39,131 nucleotides of DNA from a virus: positions 1 to 39,131 of IMG/VR virus record IMGVR_UViG_3300048597_000082. One strand, written 5' to 3'. Made by a program: the position numbers and the translations under genes. Shown one piece after another: positions 1 through 8,103 of the stretch. Positions within the stretch are counted from its first letter, which is position 1, and every line of letters starts with the position of its first letter. Under the pieces are notes generated by a model. The model was not told the DNA's origin. It saw nothing but the letters and a program-made list of their open reading frames with translations, and ran no database searches.

Positions 1-182
1 CGTCTAAGAAATCGGGCGCTAAGTGACTGATTCACAAGCCACGCCGATGATGCGACAGTACCTGTCGGTTCTATGCCTAACGCACTGATCCGACAAGACA
101 TTCGCGATTGCGCCGTCTAAGAAATTCGGCGCGTTGAACCGCGAACGCTCCCTCTGACAGATCGACGACCTGCGCAGGTTCT
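1..182. repeat. Terminal direct repeat, left copy
   Basis: Bases 1-182 match 38950-39131 except at position 55 (a here, g at 39004). The stretch after the mismatch, 56-182, is exactly 127 bases and identical in both copies. The repeat holds the last codons and stop of the integrase gene plus the following non-coding DNA. The likeliest reading is overlap at the ends of a circular assembly. True att repeats of a prophage are the alternative. Confidence 0.95.
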
Positions 183-189
183 TAGACAG
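1..189. other. Candidate phage attachment site region (attP)
   Basis: This non-coding stretch lies between the end of the integrase gene (if the molecule is circular) and the last lysis-operon gene. It carries the 8-mer GTCTAAGA at 2-9 and 115-122 on the plus strand and at 180-187 on the minus strand. A fourth, minus-strand copy sits at 38941-38948. The first two copies lie inside 19-base near-repeats (1-19 and 114-132, 17 of 19 identical). A palindrome ACCTGCGCAGGT lies at 168-179. Repeated short sites beside a tyrosine integrase gene are typical of arm-type binding sites, but the core crossover site cannot be identified from this sequence alone. No other gene is seen here. Confidence 0.55.
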
Positions 190-438
190 CTACCCGTCGT
201 CGCCCGGCCCGGTCACGCTTGGCGCTGACTCAGGTGCAGACCCGCCCACATGCGCAATCGTCAGCTTGATCCTGACGAAGTAGGTCCGGCCACCCAGGAC
301 GACGTGCCGGTACAGATCGATGCGGTGCGCCTTCGGGTCGAAGGGATTGGCAGCGATCAGTTCGGCTGCCGCGCCTTCGGCCAGCTGCCTCACCGTGAGC
401 CAGTCGACCGCGCTGTCTGGCTCGATGATCTTCGTCAC
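190..438 (-). CDS. Hypothetical protein, last gene of the lysis operon
   Basis: An 82-residue protein from a GTG start 4 bases after the Rz stop, so it is very probably translated as part of the lysis operon. No signal peptide, membrane segment or recognised domain is visible. The C-terminus is rich in Gly, Ser, Ala and Pro and looks disordered. It is the last minus-strand gene before the attachment region. Function is unknown, and position alone suggests an accessory role late in infection. Confidence 0.65.
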   Translation of the reverse strand: MTKIIEPDSAVDWLTVRQLAEGAAAELIAANPFDPKAHRIDLYRHVVLGGRTYFVRIKLTIAHVGGSAPESAPSVTGPGDDG

Positions 439-442
439 GGGG

Positions 443-967
443 TCACCGTGGCCAGGCGGACAGCAGCGCTGCTACTTCGGCGGCGCGCTCGTCGTGATCG
501 CGCGCACACGCCGCAAGTAGCTGTCCACCTTCTGCAAGTAGCTCTGCGCCTTCGGCTGCAACGGCTGCAAGGACGCGGGATCGGTCTTCAGGGGTGGCGG
601 CGGGATCCGGGCCGGTTCGACCGGCGGCGTAGGCGGCGAGCTGGTTGCGCAGGCCGCCAGCATCAAGGCGCAGGCTGCTGATGTCGCGCGCCTGCTGAGC
701 GATCGTCTTGCGGGCATCGGTCAAGGCCTCCGTGGCTTGGTTGACTGCGCTCTGGTAGCGCTCCTCGATCTGCCGCTGCTTGGCCTGCTCTTTGCGCAGG
801 GCGGCTTCGGTTGCGGCCTTGGCCTTGGCCTCGCGCAGTTCGTGGTACTCGGTCACTTCGGCGCGCACCCACCATGCGACAGCACAGTGCGTGGCCAGCA
901 GCACGCCTAGGACGGCCGCCCACACCCACGGGCCAAGGTAGCCCGCCAGAACGGCGAGCAGCTTCAC
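443..967 (-). CDS. Rz: Rz-like inner-membrane spanin
   Basis: A 174-residue i-spanin candidate. Spanins join inner and outer membranes and complete lysis after the endolysin has opened the wall. The N-terminus has one hydrophobic segment (about residues 8-33), followed by a long Ala/Glu/Lys/Gln-rich helical region (about 40-100) expected to form the periplasmic coiled coil. The GTG start at 967 overlaps the endolysin stop as GTGA. The open frame continues upstream without an obvious start, but that part lies inside the endolysin gene and is its shadow. A complete Rz1 gene lies within it in another frame, the classical nested Rz/Rz1 arrangement, which strongly supports the call. Confidence 0.88.
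   Translation of the reverse strand: MKLLAVLAGYLGPWVWAAVLGVLLATHCAVAWWVRAEVTEYHELREAKAKAATEAALRKEQAKQRQIEERYQSAVNQATEALTDARKTIAQQARDISSLRLDAGGLRNQLAAYAAGRTGPDPAATPEDRSRVLAAVAAEGAELLAEGGQLLAACARDHDERAAEVAALLSAWPR
472..717 (-). CDS. Rz1: Rz1-like outer-membrane spanin lipoprotein
   Basis: An 81-residue protein wholly nested in the Rz gene in a different frame. It has a basic N-terminus, a short hydrophobic stretch and a lipobox LAAC at residues 20-23, which predicts cleavage before Cys23 and lipid attachment. A proline-rich stretch follows (SSPPTPPVEPARIPPPPLK), the usual mark of Rz1. The C-terminal helix (about 55-72) should contact the Rz coiled coil. The start is ATG at 717. Proline richness, lipobox and nesting together make the call firm without any database match. 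Confidence 0.9.
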   Translation of the reverse strand: MPARRSLSRRATSAACALMLAACATSSPPTPPVEPARIPPPPLKTDPASLQPLQPKAQSYLQKVDSYLRRVRAITTSAPPK

Positions 968-1614
968 ACGATCACCTGCGCAGCGATGCCGAGCTTGGCC
1001 AGCCGGTCCTGCCAGCCGATCGAGTCGCCCACGCGATCCGTCTCCCGGCCCATGTTCCACACGTCGGACACCTTGTCGAAGTCGCCGCGATCGGCCAGAT
1101 CGTTCAGGCCGGCGTCGTACCAGTGGCAGGCGGCACACAGAGCGCCGACCGTCGGCACCTGCCTGACCTGCTCCGGATTGATCTCGAGGTCGAGCCCGAG
1201 CCGCTTGCCGACCGCACGGAAGTTGTTGCGAAACGTCAGTTGACCAGGCCCGGATCCGCGATACAGCCAGCCGTCGCCGGAGTCTCGTGAGCCATTGCCG
1301 CCGCGATTCGCGTAGACCTCGTTGGCAATGGCTTCGGGACGCCTGGCCAGTTCCCATGCGAGATCGTTCGGCGGGCCACCTCGTTTCCCGGTCAGGCTGA
1401 ACCGGGCCCACGTGTTTGCAAGACCCTGCGCCGAGTAGTTCATGTTCTCGACGGTCCGCGTGAGGTTGCCGGACTCATGCAGCAGGGTGGCCAGGAACAT
1501 CTGCGCCCGCTTGCCGACGATCAGAAACTCGCCCATCGCTGAGGCGAGCGGCTGCGCCCACACCTGCGCGCGGTCGGGCGCAACACCGAGGGCGACGAGC
1601 TGCTCCGGCGTCAC
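964..1614 (-). CDS. Endolysin, GH19 chitinase/lysozyme-like
   Basis: A 216-residue peptidoglycan hydrolase. Motifs fit the glycoside hydrolase 19 fold of phage endolysins: ATLLHESGN with the presumed catalytic Glu47, and WLYRGSGPGQLTF around residues 116-127, the substrate-groove segment. It has no signal peptide or SAR-like N-terminal helix, so release should depend on a holin. The GTG start at 1614 overlaps the preceding 33-residue ORF as GTGA, and its own stop overlaps the Rz start as GTGA, so the whole cassette is translationally coupled. Length is normal for single-domain GH19 endolysins. Confidence 0.88.
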   Translation of the reverse strand: MTPEQLVALGVAPDRAQVWAQPLASAMGEFLIVGKRAQMFLATLLHESGNLTRTVENMNYSAQGLANTWARFSLTGKRGGPPNDLAWELARRPEAIANEVYANRGGNGSRDSGDGWLYRGSGPGQLTFRNNFRAVGKRLGLDLEINPEQVRQVPTVGALCAACHWYDAGLNDLADRGDFDKVSDVWNMGRETDRVGDSIGWQDRLAKLGIAAQVIV

Positions 1615-1712
1615 ACGCGCTCCCGGACCGTCAGGTGCGGATAGCGCGCCGCGTAGGCCTTGGTGACATAGCGGCCAGTGATGGCACTGCGGTAGCGGTA
1701 GCGCTTCTTCAT
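1611..1712 (-). CDS. 33-residue basic ORF between holin-like gene and endolysin
   Basis: A very small ORF that starts with MKKRYRYRSAITGRY and ends just inside the endolysin start. Its ATG overlaps the stop of the upstream membrane-protein gene (ATGA at 1709-1712), and its TGA overlaps the endolysin GTG (GTGA at 1611-1614). Perfect coupling on both sides argues that it is translated, or at least that ribosomes pass through it to reach the endolysin. Short basic proteins with an 'SAxTGRYVxKAYA' type sequence are common in phage genomes, as I recall, but have no assigned function. Confidence 0.65.
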   Translation of the reverse strand: MKKRYRYRSAITGRYVTKAYAARYPHLTVRERV

Positions 1713-2005
1713 CGCAGGAACGCCGAGTTGGGGCCGGGCCGATGCAGCGTCGCCGGCCGATGCGTGCCGCGCGCGCCGATGTGCAGCAGCAGCGATGCGC
1801 CGCCGGCCAGGCAGATGGCTGAGAGAGCCGGCGGCAGCCCGTTGTAGGCCTCGAACCAGGCGAACACGCCGGCAGCCGAGAAGAGCAGGAAGGTCACGCG
1901 CCGCAGGTGATTGGTGCGCCTGCTCATTCGGTACAGCGCCACGACCCCGTGCCAGCCGACCACGGTGCAGGACAAGGCGTAGACGATCATCAGGAACTTC
2001 AGCAT
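1709..2005 (-). CDS. Small membrane protein, putative holin or antiholin
   Basis: A 98-residue protein with three hydrophobic segments (about residues 3-23, 39-55 and 59-77) and a basic, Pro/Arg-rich tail. Size, topology and position directly before the endolysin fit a class I-like holin or its regulator. The ATG at 2005 follows the stop of another small membrane protein after one base, so two candidate holin/antiholin genes lie in tandem. Which one makes the lethal hole cannot be told from sequence. Confidence 0.7.
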   Translation of the reverse strand: MLKFLMIVYALSCTVVGWHGVVALYRMSRRTNHLRRVTFLLFSAAGVFAWFEAYNGLPPALSAICLAGGASLLLHIGARGTHRPATLHRPGPNSAFLR

Positions 2006-2006
2006 C

Positions 2007-2348
2007 TCAACCCCCGGTCTTTCGCTCGATCAGGCGGCGGATGTAGTCGGGCGCCCAGACTTTCATGTGCTGCGCGCTGGCATGGATGGCGCCAGCGATG
2101 ACGAAGCCGACAAGCGCCATCACCAGGGCAGCCCCTGCGAGCACGTAGTCGCGGATCTGCGCCGGCGGATCGGCGTAGTGCGTGATGATCGGCGCGGAGA
2201 CCACGCCGAAGGCAAAGCCTGCGCACAGTGCTGCCACCGCGACGACGATGGTCAGCTTCTCGATGAAGGACAGCCCAACGAGCGCGCCCAGCACGGCGAA
2301 GGCTTCGGCGCCGTACTTGCGGATGAAATCTGCGAGCGTGGTGTCCAT
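2007..2348 (-). CDS. Small membrane protein, putative holin
   Basis: A 113-residue protein whose N-terminal amphipathic helix begins MDTTLADFIRKYG, followed by two or three hydrophobic segments (about residues 15-29, 32-54 and 68-88) and a basic C-terminus. The frame is open upstream to a GTG at 2378, but that start would overlap the tail-protein gene and add 10 unconvincing residues, so ATG 2348 (5 bases after the upstream stop) is preferred. Membrane topology and location at the head of the lysis cassette support a holin-type role. No exact family is recognised. Confidence 0.72.
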   Translation of the reverse strand: MDTTLADFIRKYGAEAFAVLGALVGLSFIEKLTIVVAVAALCAGFAFGVVSAPIITHYADPPAQIRDYVLAGAALVMALVGFVIAGAIHASAQHMKVWAPDYIRRLIERKTGG

Positions 2349-2353
2349 GATGG

Positions 2354-3367
2354 CTACGTGAGCGAGACGCGCCGGCACGAGAAGGTCGAGCCAGCATTGA
2401 CGTACAGCGAGGCGGACGTGCTGCCGGAGTGAATGGCGATGGTGTCGCCAGCAGCCAGCCGCATGATCTGCGCGAAGGCGTAGGTGCCGGTCGAACCGTT
2501 GTCCATGCCGGCGCCCTTGGTCACGACGCCGACGCCGTTGATCCGCAGTTCAATGTTCGCGGAGGTGCCAGCGCCGGTGCCGTTGAAGAGCTCGACGCTC
2601 GCCATGACGAGGAAGTCGCCGCCCTGTCCGGTCGGGATGGTCGCAATGCCGGTGCCGGTGGCGTAGAACGAGGAATCGTTGTGGCCGCCGGTGAAGCTCG
2701 TGTCGTTGAACAGGATCAGACCGGCCGTCGTGTAGTTCGTCGATCGACGCGCCGAGAAGCTGAGGTTCGCGGGCGGGGCATATGGCGTTGCTGCTGCAGA
2801 CCAGGCCGGCGCACCGGCGACGACCGTCAGGATCTGCCCGTTCGTGCCAACGCCGAGCCGCTGCGCCACACCCAGTGCGCCGCCGGTGATCAGGTCGCCG
2901 GCCGCCGTCATGGGGTTGGAGAAGCCGACGACCGGCGTCGTCCAGGCCGGCAGCCCTGCCACGACCGAGAGCACCTGCCCGTTCGTGCCGACTGCAAGAC
3001 GGGCCGCTGCGCCTGCAGTGTCGCCGCGGATCAGATCGCCCGGCGTTGTCATCGGATTGACGAAGCCCACCGTCAGGTCACGGGTCGACGGCGCGTACAG
3101 GACCAGGCTGCCGCGCGAGTCGCGCACGGTGAGCGACACCGGTGCGGCGAAGTACAGCAGCGCCGGCGTGTTGCCGTTGCGCGAGGGGAAGCCGTTGAAC
3201 GTGCGCACCGGCTGCGCAGCGGGCTGCGTGCCGGCGGCGTCCCAGTAGACGGTGACCGGGCTCGTTTCCGGGTTGCCGTTTTCGGTGCCGAAGTAAAGCT
3301 CGCCATTGAACAGCGGCTTGCCGTCGAGTCCGACGAAGTACGGGAAGGGTGCTTGCAGCGCTTGCAT
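2354..3367 (-). CDS. Tail spike/fibre: P22-like head-binding domain, tandem repeats, C1q-like tip
   Basis: A 337-residue virion protein with three visible parts. Residues about 5-98 resemble the tailspike head-binding domain of P22-like phages (motifs LFNGELYFGTENGNP, PVTVYWDAAGTQPA, RTFNGFPSRNG, VRDSRGSLVLY), which anchors trimeric spikes to the portal-tail complex. Residues 104-142 and 151-189 are two tandem copies of an NPMT..GDLI...GQxLxVVAGxPAW unit typical of fibre shafts. Residues about 198-337 look like a C1q/TNF-type jelly roll (FLVMASVELFN, IELRINGVGV, AGDTIAIH), probably the receptor-binding tip. There is no parallel beta-helix or enzymatic body as in P22 gp9. An AAAGG ribosome site precedes the ATG. 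Confidence 0.82.
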   Translation of the reverse strand: MQALQAPFPYFVGLDGKPLFNGELYFGTENGNPETSPVTVYWDAAGTQPAAQPVRTFNGFPSRNGNTPALLYFAAPVSLTVRDSRGSLVLYAPSTRDLTVGFVNPMTTPGDLIRGDTAGAAARLAVGTNGQVLSVVAGLPAWTTPVVGFSNPMTAAGDLITGGALGVAQRLGVGTNGQILTVVAGAPAWSAAATPYAPPANLSFSARRSTNYTTAGLILFNDTSFTGGHNDSSFYATGTGIATIPTGQGGDFLVMASVELFNGTGAGTSANIELRINGVGVVTKGAGMDNGSTGTYAFAQIMRLAAGDTIAIHSGSTSASLYVNAGSTFSCRRVSLT

Positions 3368-3372
3368 GGGGG

Positions 3373-5748
3373 TTACCTTTCGCGGCCGCTCTGGTTCTGC
3401 GCCTGCAGCGCCTGCAGCACCCAGCGCTCACGGTTGGACATCTCGCGCGGATTGCCCAGCGCGCGGGCGTAGCGGGTGAACTCGCGCGAGTAGGCGAAGC
3501 GGCGCAAGGCGTCTTGCTTGGCGGCAGCGGTTGCATTGCTGGCCTGCGCGCGCACCATGTTCACGAACTGCGGCGAGGTGATGAGCGAGTCGGCCGCCTG
3601 CGCGATCGTTGGCCGGTTGGAGTTGAGCGCGGTCTGGATTGCGGAGGCGAAGCCGGGGCCGACCGTCGCCGTGCCGATGCCTTCAGCAGCCAGTCCTGTC
3701 CAGCCGCGTCGGCGCACCTCGTCATAGACCCGGCCCATCACCGTGTCGGCCACCTCGAGCGCCTTGGGGTTGATGGCCTTGCCGGTGGCGATGAACTCGC
3801 CTTTGGACATGGAGACACCGCGCGCCACCCGCGCCAGATCGCGCAGCTGCTGCTGGCTGTGCTTCGGCAGGTTGGACATCACGGCCGCGAAGGCGGCCTT
3901 GTTGCGCTCCAGGCCTTCGAACCAGCGGGCAAAGCCGGCGAAGTCCATCTCGCCGCCGCGGGCGGTGCGCTGAAAGAACGTCGAGAGACCTGATGCAACC
4001 GTCTGCTGCCGGAGCTCTTCCGGCACCGCACGGATCAGGTTAACCAGCTTCGAAACATCTCCGCTAGGTAGCGCGCGAACAGCGCCACGCAGATCGCCGA
4101 CGAGAGAGCCATCAAGATTCTTGCCAAAAAGCGAAGCAAGGTCGTCCTCGATCCCTTTGCGCACGCGAACGGCCGTCTTGGCCGCGTCGTAGACCTCGCT
4201 GAGGCCTGCACGAGAGACTACCGCCTCCTGGTCCCGCGTGATCAGTTCGTACAGGCGTTTTGCGAGCCCGCTGTCGGCATCCTTGAACGGGCCCGAGCGT
4301 CCCACCACGGCGCCCACGTCGCGGCGCACATCGTCCAGCAGCGCGTAGGTCGGGTTCGTGAAGCCCTCATCAACCTCGATGCCTGGCACCCGCTCCGACT
4401 TCACCGGCTTGGGCGAGAGCTTGCGCAGGATGGTGCGCTCCATGCTGCTCAGGTTCTGCTCGCCGCCAAGATCGTCGGCCCGCTTCTTCAGGAATGTCAG
4501 CACGAACTCGGCCGGCGCCTCAGTCGCGGCCGGGATCTGCGCGCGCACCTGCGTGTAGAGCTTGTCGGCCTGATCCTCGAGCTGCTTCACCGTGCCGAGC
4601 ATCTGGCGCTTGACGCCGGCATCCAACGCGCTGAGGTCAGACGAGCCGCCGATGCTGGTGATGAGATCGTCGGCGCGCTGCGCGACCTGCAGCAGGCCTT
4701 CTGTCTCAGCCATCTTGGCCGGCGAGCCGGTCTGCGACTTGACCAGCTGCGCGAGCTGCCGGTAGGCGAGGTTCGTCGAGTAGTGGTCCGGCTGCAGGTT
4801 GTCCAGGATGCCGAGGCGTTCAGCGGCGGCAATCGTTTCCTGATCCGGCGCGGCCTGCGCGGCGAGCCGCTCGGTCGCGCCCTTGCTGCCGAAGCCACCC
4901 ATCGCGGCGGTGCGCGCGGTTGCCGTTACCTCGTCTGCGGCGGCGGCCGGCGCGGCGGTGGCAGGCACCGGCTGCGTTGTTGGCACAGCTTCAGCGGCGC
5001 GCGCCTGCGCCGGCTGCGTCGGCTGCGGGCGGAAGCCGGGAGGTGGTGCGGTCGGCGCCACCGGCGGCACCGCGGCAGCCGCATCGTCAGCCCGGCCGGC
5101 AATCGCCTGGCGCACCGCGCCGACACCCGCCTGCCCAGCGCGGACCACGGCGGGCACTGCGCCGCCCGTCAGGGTGGCCACGGCAACCTCTTGCGGGCTG
5201 AACTCGCCGCCGGTTGCCGCCTGCGTTGCCTCGATTGCAGCCTGTGTGGCACCCGCTGCAACAGCAGCGCCCGGGATGGTGGCCGCCCGGCCGGCAGGCG
5301 TGAACGCTGCCACGGCGCCGACCGCGCGCGGGATGTCCGACGTGCGAAAGCCCGGCTTGATCGCGTACTCGTTGCCGTCGATCGACGATCGCAGGAAGAA
5401 GTTGCCGCGCTCGTCCTGGCGCACCTGCACGCCCGGGAAGTTCGCCTGGATGACCTGCACCGTTTCCTGCGGATTGCTCAGCAGCGTGCCAAGGCCGGCC
5501 TTGAAGCTGGCAAGCGAGAAGCTGTTGAGCTCCGGCATCGTCGCCCAGTCCGGCAGCGCTTCGGTCTCAGCGGTCGAGCGCTCGCGGCCGGTGACGGCCT
5601 CTTGCAGGCGGCCAAAGAAGCTCGGCTGCTCCGCCTGCGGTGCGCTGGCCCAGGCCGGCTGCCCAGAGGCTGCAGCGGCAGCAGCCGGTGCGGCCCCGGT
5701 CGCCGCCGCGCGCGCACCCTGAACGACCGGCGCGTCCTGCCAGCCCAT
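3373..5748 (-). CDS. Large ejection (DNA injection) protein, P22 gp16-like position
   Basis: A 791-residue protein with an Ala/Pro-rich, low-complexity N-terminal region, a hydrophobic Ala/Gly-rich stretch around residues 140-210, a second Pro/Ala linker (about 215-275) and a long helical C-terminal part. It is the third of three adjacent genes placed as P22 genes 7, 20 and 16, whose products are ejected with the DNA and help it cross the envelope. P22 gp16 has 609 residues, so this homologue would be larger. ATG follows the upstream stop by 2 bases. Assignment rests mainly on order and composition. Confidence 0.72.
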   Translation of the reverse strand: MGWQDAPVVQGARAAATGAAPAAAAAASGQPAWASAPQAEQPSFFGRLQEAVTGRERSTAETEALPDWATMPELNSFSLASFKAGLGTLLSNPQETVQVIQANFPGVQVRQDERGNFFLRSSIDGNEYAIKPGFRTSDIPRAVGAVAAFTPAGRAATIPGAAVAAGATQAAIEATQAATGGEFSPQEVAVATLTGGAVPAVVRAGQAGVGAVRQAIAGRADDAAAAVPPVAPTAPPPGFRPQPTQPAQARAAEAVPTTQPVPATAAPAAAADEVTATARTAAMGGFGSKGATERLAAQAAPDQETIAAAERLGILDNLQPDHYSTNLAYRQLAQLVKSQTGSPAKMAETEGLLQVAQRADDLITSIGGSSDLSALDAGVKRQMLGTVKQLEDQADKLYTQVRAQIPAATEAPAEFVLTFLKKRADDLGGEQNLSSMERTILRKLSPKPVKSERVPGIEVDEGFTNPTYALLDDVRRDVGAVVGRSGPFKDADSGLAKRLYELITRDQEAVVSRAGLSEVYDAAKTAVRVRKGIEDDLASLFGKNLDGSLVGDLRGAVRALPSGDVSKLVNLIRAVPEELRQQTVASGLSTFFQRTARGGEMDFAGFARWFEGLERNKAAFAAVMSNLPKHSQQQLRDLARVARGVSMSKGEFIATGKAINPKALEVADTVMGRVYDEVRRRGWTGLAAEGIGTATVGPGFASAIQTALNSNRPTIAQAADSLITSPQFVNMVRAQASNATAAAKQDALRRFAYSREFTRYARALGNPREMSNRERWVLQALQAQNQSGRER

Positions 5749-5750
5749 CG

Positions 5751-7076
5751 CTACGGCTTCCGGCGCACGGTGCCGTCCGGCGCGGTGAAGGTGGTGCCGC
5801 TCGGCAGCGCGTTGTACTCAGCATCGGAGGCGATCCGGGTCGGCTGCTGCGGCGCGGCCGGCACGTCCGGAGCAGATGCCGGCACGCCAAGGCGCCGCTC
5901 GATGTTCGTGCGCGCCTTGGTGAGCAGGCGCGAGGCTTCGTTCAGGTTGGCCCGGAACTGCGCCTCGGATTGCACGCGCGTGAGGTTCTGCAACGCGGCC
6001 TGCAGCTTCTCGCCCTCCGCGTTCGACAGTTGGCCCATGCCCTTGATGTTCGGGATCTGCGACAGGAAGGCCTGCGAGCCGAGGGTGTCGATGAGTGCGA
6101 TTGCGTCTGCATCCTCGTCGCTCAGCAGCGCCGGGATCCGCCCCTCGATCGAGCCGACAACATCGTTCAGGCCGGGCGCGTTCAGCACCCGCTGCACGGT
6201 GTTCAGCATGTTGTCGATATTGGTCGTGGCAGCATCGGCCTCTGCCACGCGCTCGCGCAGCCTCGTCTCGCGGGCTGACTTCGCCTCCTCGATCTTCATC
6301 TGCAGTTCGGTGCGCTTGAGCGCGTTCGCCTCGCGCGCGAGCGCGGCCTGCATCGCCTGGATCTGCATGGTCTGGCGCTTGAACTCCGGCTCGAGCTTCA
6401 GCACCTCGATCTCGTAGCCGCGCTTCTCAAGCTCCTGCAGCGCGTTGGATTCCGCGTACTTGGCAGTAACGGCGGCGGTCGTCGCATCCGAGCGCGCCTT
6501 GGCCACGGTCGGCTCTTGCAGCTCATCCGCCCGCCGCTCGCCGCCCAGCGACTTGAACGTCTCGCCGAACTTGTCCGGATCGACTGCGGCGATCTGCATC
6601 CCGACCAAGCGCTCCGCGTAGCGCGGATCCTTTTCGGCCAGCTTGGCGAAGGCGTCGACCGAGTTGGCTTCTGCCTCGTTGCCGCTGTTGCGCAGCGCCT
6701 CTGCGCGCGCCTTCAACTGCGCTGCAACGATGTCCGGCCGGCCAGCCTGGAAGCCTGCATAAATCTGCCCGTTGAACTGCAGCTGGCTGCGCCGCTGATC
6801 GGCCGACAGCGCGTCCCAGCCCTGCTTCAGCTGATCCTTCAGCTGCGGGACAGCGGCCAGCACCTGCGCGTAGTCCTGCGCGCTTGGCGTGGCCTTGGAG
6901 AAGTACTGCTGCAGCGCCTGCTGCTGCTGCGCCTGCGCCTGCTTTTGCGCCTCGATCTGCTGCTGCTTCAGCGCGCGCTCTTCCGCCGTCTGGGCAACAG
7001 CATCGCCAAAGGCGAAGCCCTGCATGGCGCGCTGCAGCGGGTCGGCGACGTCGATCTCATAGCGAATCGGCCCCAC
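5751..7076 (-). CDS. Ejection (DNA injection) protein, P22 gp20-like position
   Basis: A 441-residue, almost entirely helical protein. Residues about 25-60 are a Gln/Ala-rich run, and residues 195-290 are a strongly charged predicted coiled coil. The C-terminal segment ends in a small motif, YNALPSGTTFTAPDGTVRRKP-like, which resembles the short capsid-binding or processing tails seen on many phage internal proteins. P22 gp20 is 471 residues and also helical. A GTG start is preferred because GAGGAGG lies just upstream. It is probably packaged inside the head and released at infection. Confidence 0.7.
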   Translation of the reverse strand: MGPIRYEIDVADPLQRAMQGFAFGDAVAQTAEERALKQQQIEAQKQAQAQQQQALQQYFSKATPSAQDYAQVLAAVPQLKDQLKQGWDALSADQRRSQLQFNGQIYAGFQAGRPDIVAAQLKARAEALRNSGNEAEANSVDAFAKLAEKDPRYAERLVGMQIAAVDPDKFGETFKSLGGERRADELQEPTVAKARSDATTAAVTAKYAESNALQELEKRGYEIEVLKLEPEFKRQTMQIQAMQAALAREANALKRTELQMKIEEAKSARETRLRERVAEADAATTNIDNMLNTVQRVLNAPGLNDVVGSIEGRIPALLSDEDADAIALIDTLGSQAFLSQIPNIKGMGQLSNAEGEKLQAALQNLTRVQSEAQFRANLNEASRLLTKARTNIERRLGVPASAPDVPAAPQQPTRIASDAEYNALPSGTTFTAPDGTVRRKP

Positions 7077-7085
7077 GTCGCCTCC

Positions 7086-7805
7086 TCAGTACGGCAGGCC
7101 TTCGCCGGCCTGCGTCGGGTCGATCGTCCCGTAGCCCATGCCAGACGAGCCGAAGCCGATCGGCATGCGCGGCATCCCGCGCCACATGCCGCCCATGGCA
7201 CCGATGCCGCCGGCCAGGGCGCCGATCTGCTGCATGCGGCCGCGCGCTGCGCCCATGATCCCGCCAGCGTTGGCCGCGCCCTGCTGCGTCATCAGGTTGG
7301 CCACATTGCCCGCAAGCCCAGTGCGGAACTGCCCCTGGTTGTTGGCCGCGTTCAGGCCCATCGCGGACAGGCCGCCAAGCCGCTGAAACTGCTGATCGAT
7401 CGTCTGCGCGAGGAGCTGCGGCCGGAAGGTCATCAGCGCGCCCTGCGTGTTGCCGCCGCGCAGACCGCCGGTCGCCGCGGCGTTCTGCCGGATGGCGTTT
7501 TCGCCTTGCGTGAGCAGAGAGGTGAACTGCGGCGAGGCTTCCAAGCCTGCAAGGGCTGCAGCCTGCGCCTCGGCACCATTGGCGCCGGTCAGATCGAGCT
7601 GGGCATTGAATGCAGAGGTGCCGCCGCTGGAAAACGGCGACAGCAGCTGCTGAATGTCGGTCCAGGCGGCGCGCTGCTCATCGATGCCCATCTGCGCGGC
7701 GCGCATCTGCGCGTCTGCCGCGCTGCGAGCCGCCCGCGATGCGCTCCGGCCCGACATCCACGAGCCGAGCATCCCTGCGCCAATACCGAGAAGTTGTCCG
7801 AACAT
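7086..7805 (-). CDS. Small ejection (DNA transfer) protein, P22 gp7-like position
   Basis: A 239-residue protein starting MFGQLLGIGAGMLGSWMSG, a Gly/Ala-rich hydrophobic helix, followed by helical Ala/Gln-rich sequence and a Gly/Met-rich C-terminus. It is first of the three consecutive ejection-type genes. P22 gp7 is of similar size and is cleaved on assembly. The hydrophobic glycine-rich ends are consistent with membrane insertion during DNA delivery. The 121 bases upstream (7806-7926) show no further gene. Confidence 0.7.
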   Translation of the reverse strand: MFGQLLGIGAGMLGSWMSGRSASRAARSAADAQMRAAQMGIDEQRAAWTDIQQLLSPFSSGGTSAFNAQLDLTGANGAEAQAAALAGLEASPQFTSLLTQGENAIRQNAAATGGLRGGNTQGALMTFRPQLLAQTIDQQFQRLGGLSAMGLNAANNQGQFRTGLAGNVANLMTQQGAANAGGIMGAARGRMQQIGALAGGIGAMGGMWRGMPRMPIGFGSSGMGYGTIDPTQAGEGLPY

Positions 7806-7926
7806 GCCGCGCCCCCGCCGTTACGCGAGCCGCTGGCAGCTCAGACCTCTCTCAGCTTCCCCGACAAGGGGCGCGCGGATTATGGCAGCGGGCTATGCGT
7901 AGCCGGGAAGCGATAGAGAAACGCTA

Positions 7927-8103
7927 CTACTCTGCGGGAGTGTCGGCCGCTGGCTCAGCACCCTGCGGCGACGTCTGCGGTGCCGCTTCGGGCTGCTGGG
8001 CAGGCGGATTGAGCATTGCAACGAGCATCTGCGCGCCGAGCATCTGCTGCTGCAGGGCGAGAGTCAGTTGCAGGCGCTGGTGATCGTTCAGGTCGAGTTG
8101 CAT
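7927..8103 (-). CDS. Hypothetical 58-residue protein
   Basis: A short ORF, ATG at 8103-8101 overlapping the fibre stop by one base (TGATG). It encodes an N-terminal Gln/Leu-rich helix (MQLDLNDHQRLQLTLALQQQ) and a Pro/Gln/Ala-rich, probably disordered tail. The exact overlap and the good third-position GC pattern support real coding. Function is unknown. Being translated right after the fibre gene, it could be a small fibre chaperone or minor structural protein, but that is only positional inference. Confidence 0.6.
   Translation of the reverse strand: MQLDLNDHQRLQLTLALQQQMLGAQMLVAMLNPPAQQPEAAPQTSPQGAEPAADTPAE

Noticed and set aside
1-182. Terminal repeats as physical ends of a linear phage genome or as prophage attL/attR
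   Set aside because: The repeat contains the integrase stop codon, has a single mismatch followed by exactly 127 identical bases, and no host gene flanks either side. Circular-assembly overlap explains it better, though att repeats are not excluded.
4783-6417. Long plus-strand ORF of 544 residues opposite the ejection-protein genes
   Set aside because: Arg/Cys/His-rich composition typical of the antisense of GC-rich coding DNA. The minus-strand genes are coherent and coupled.
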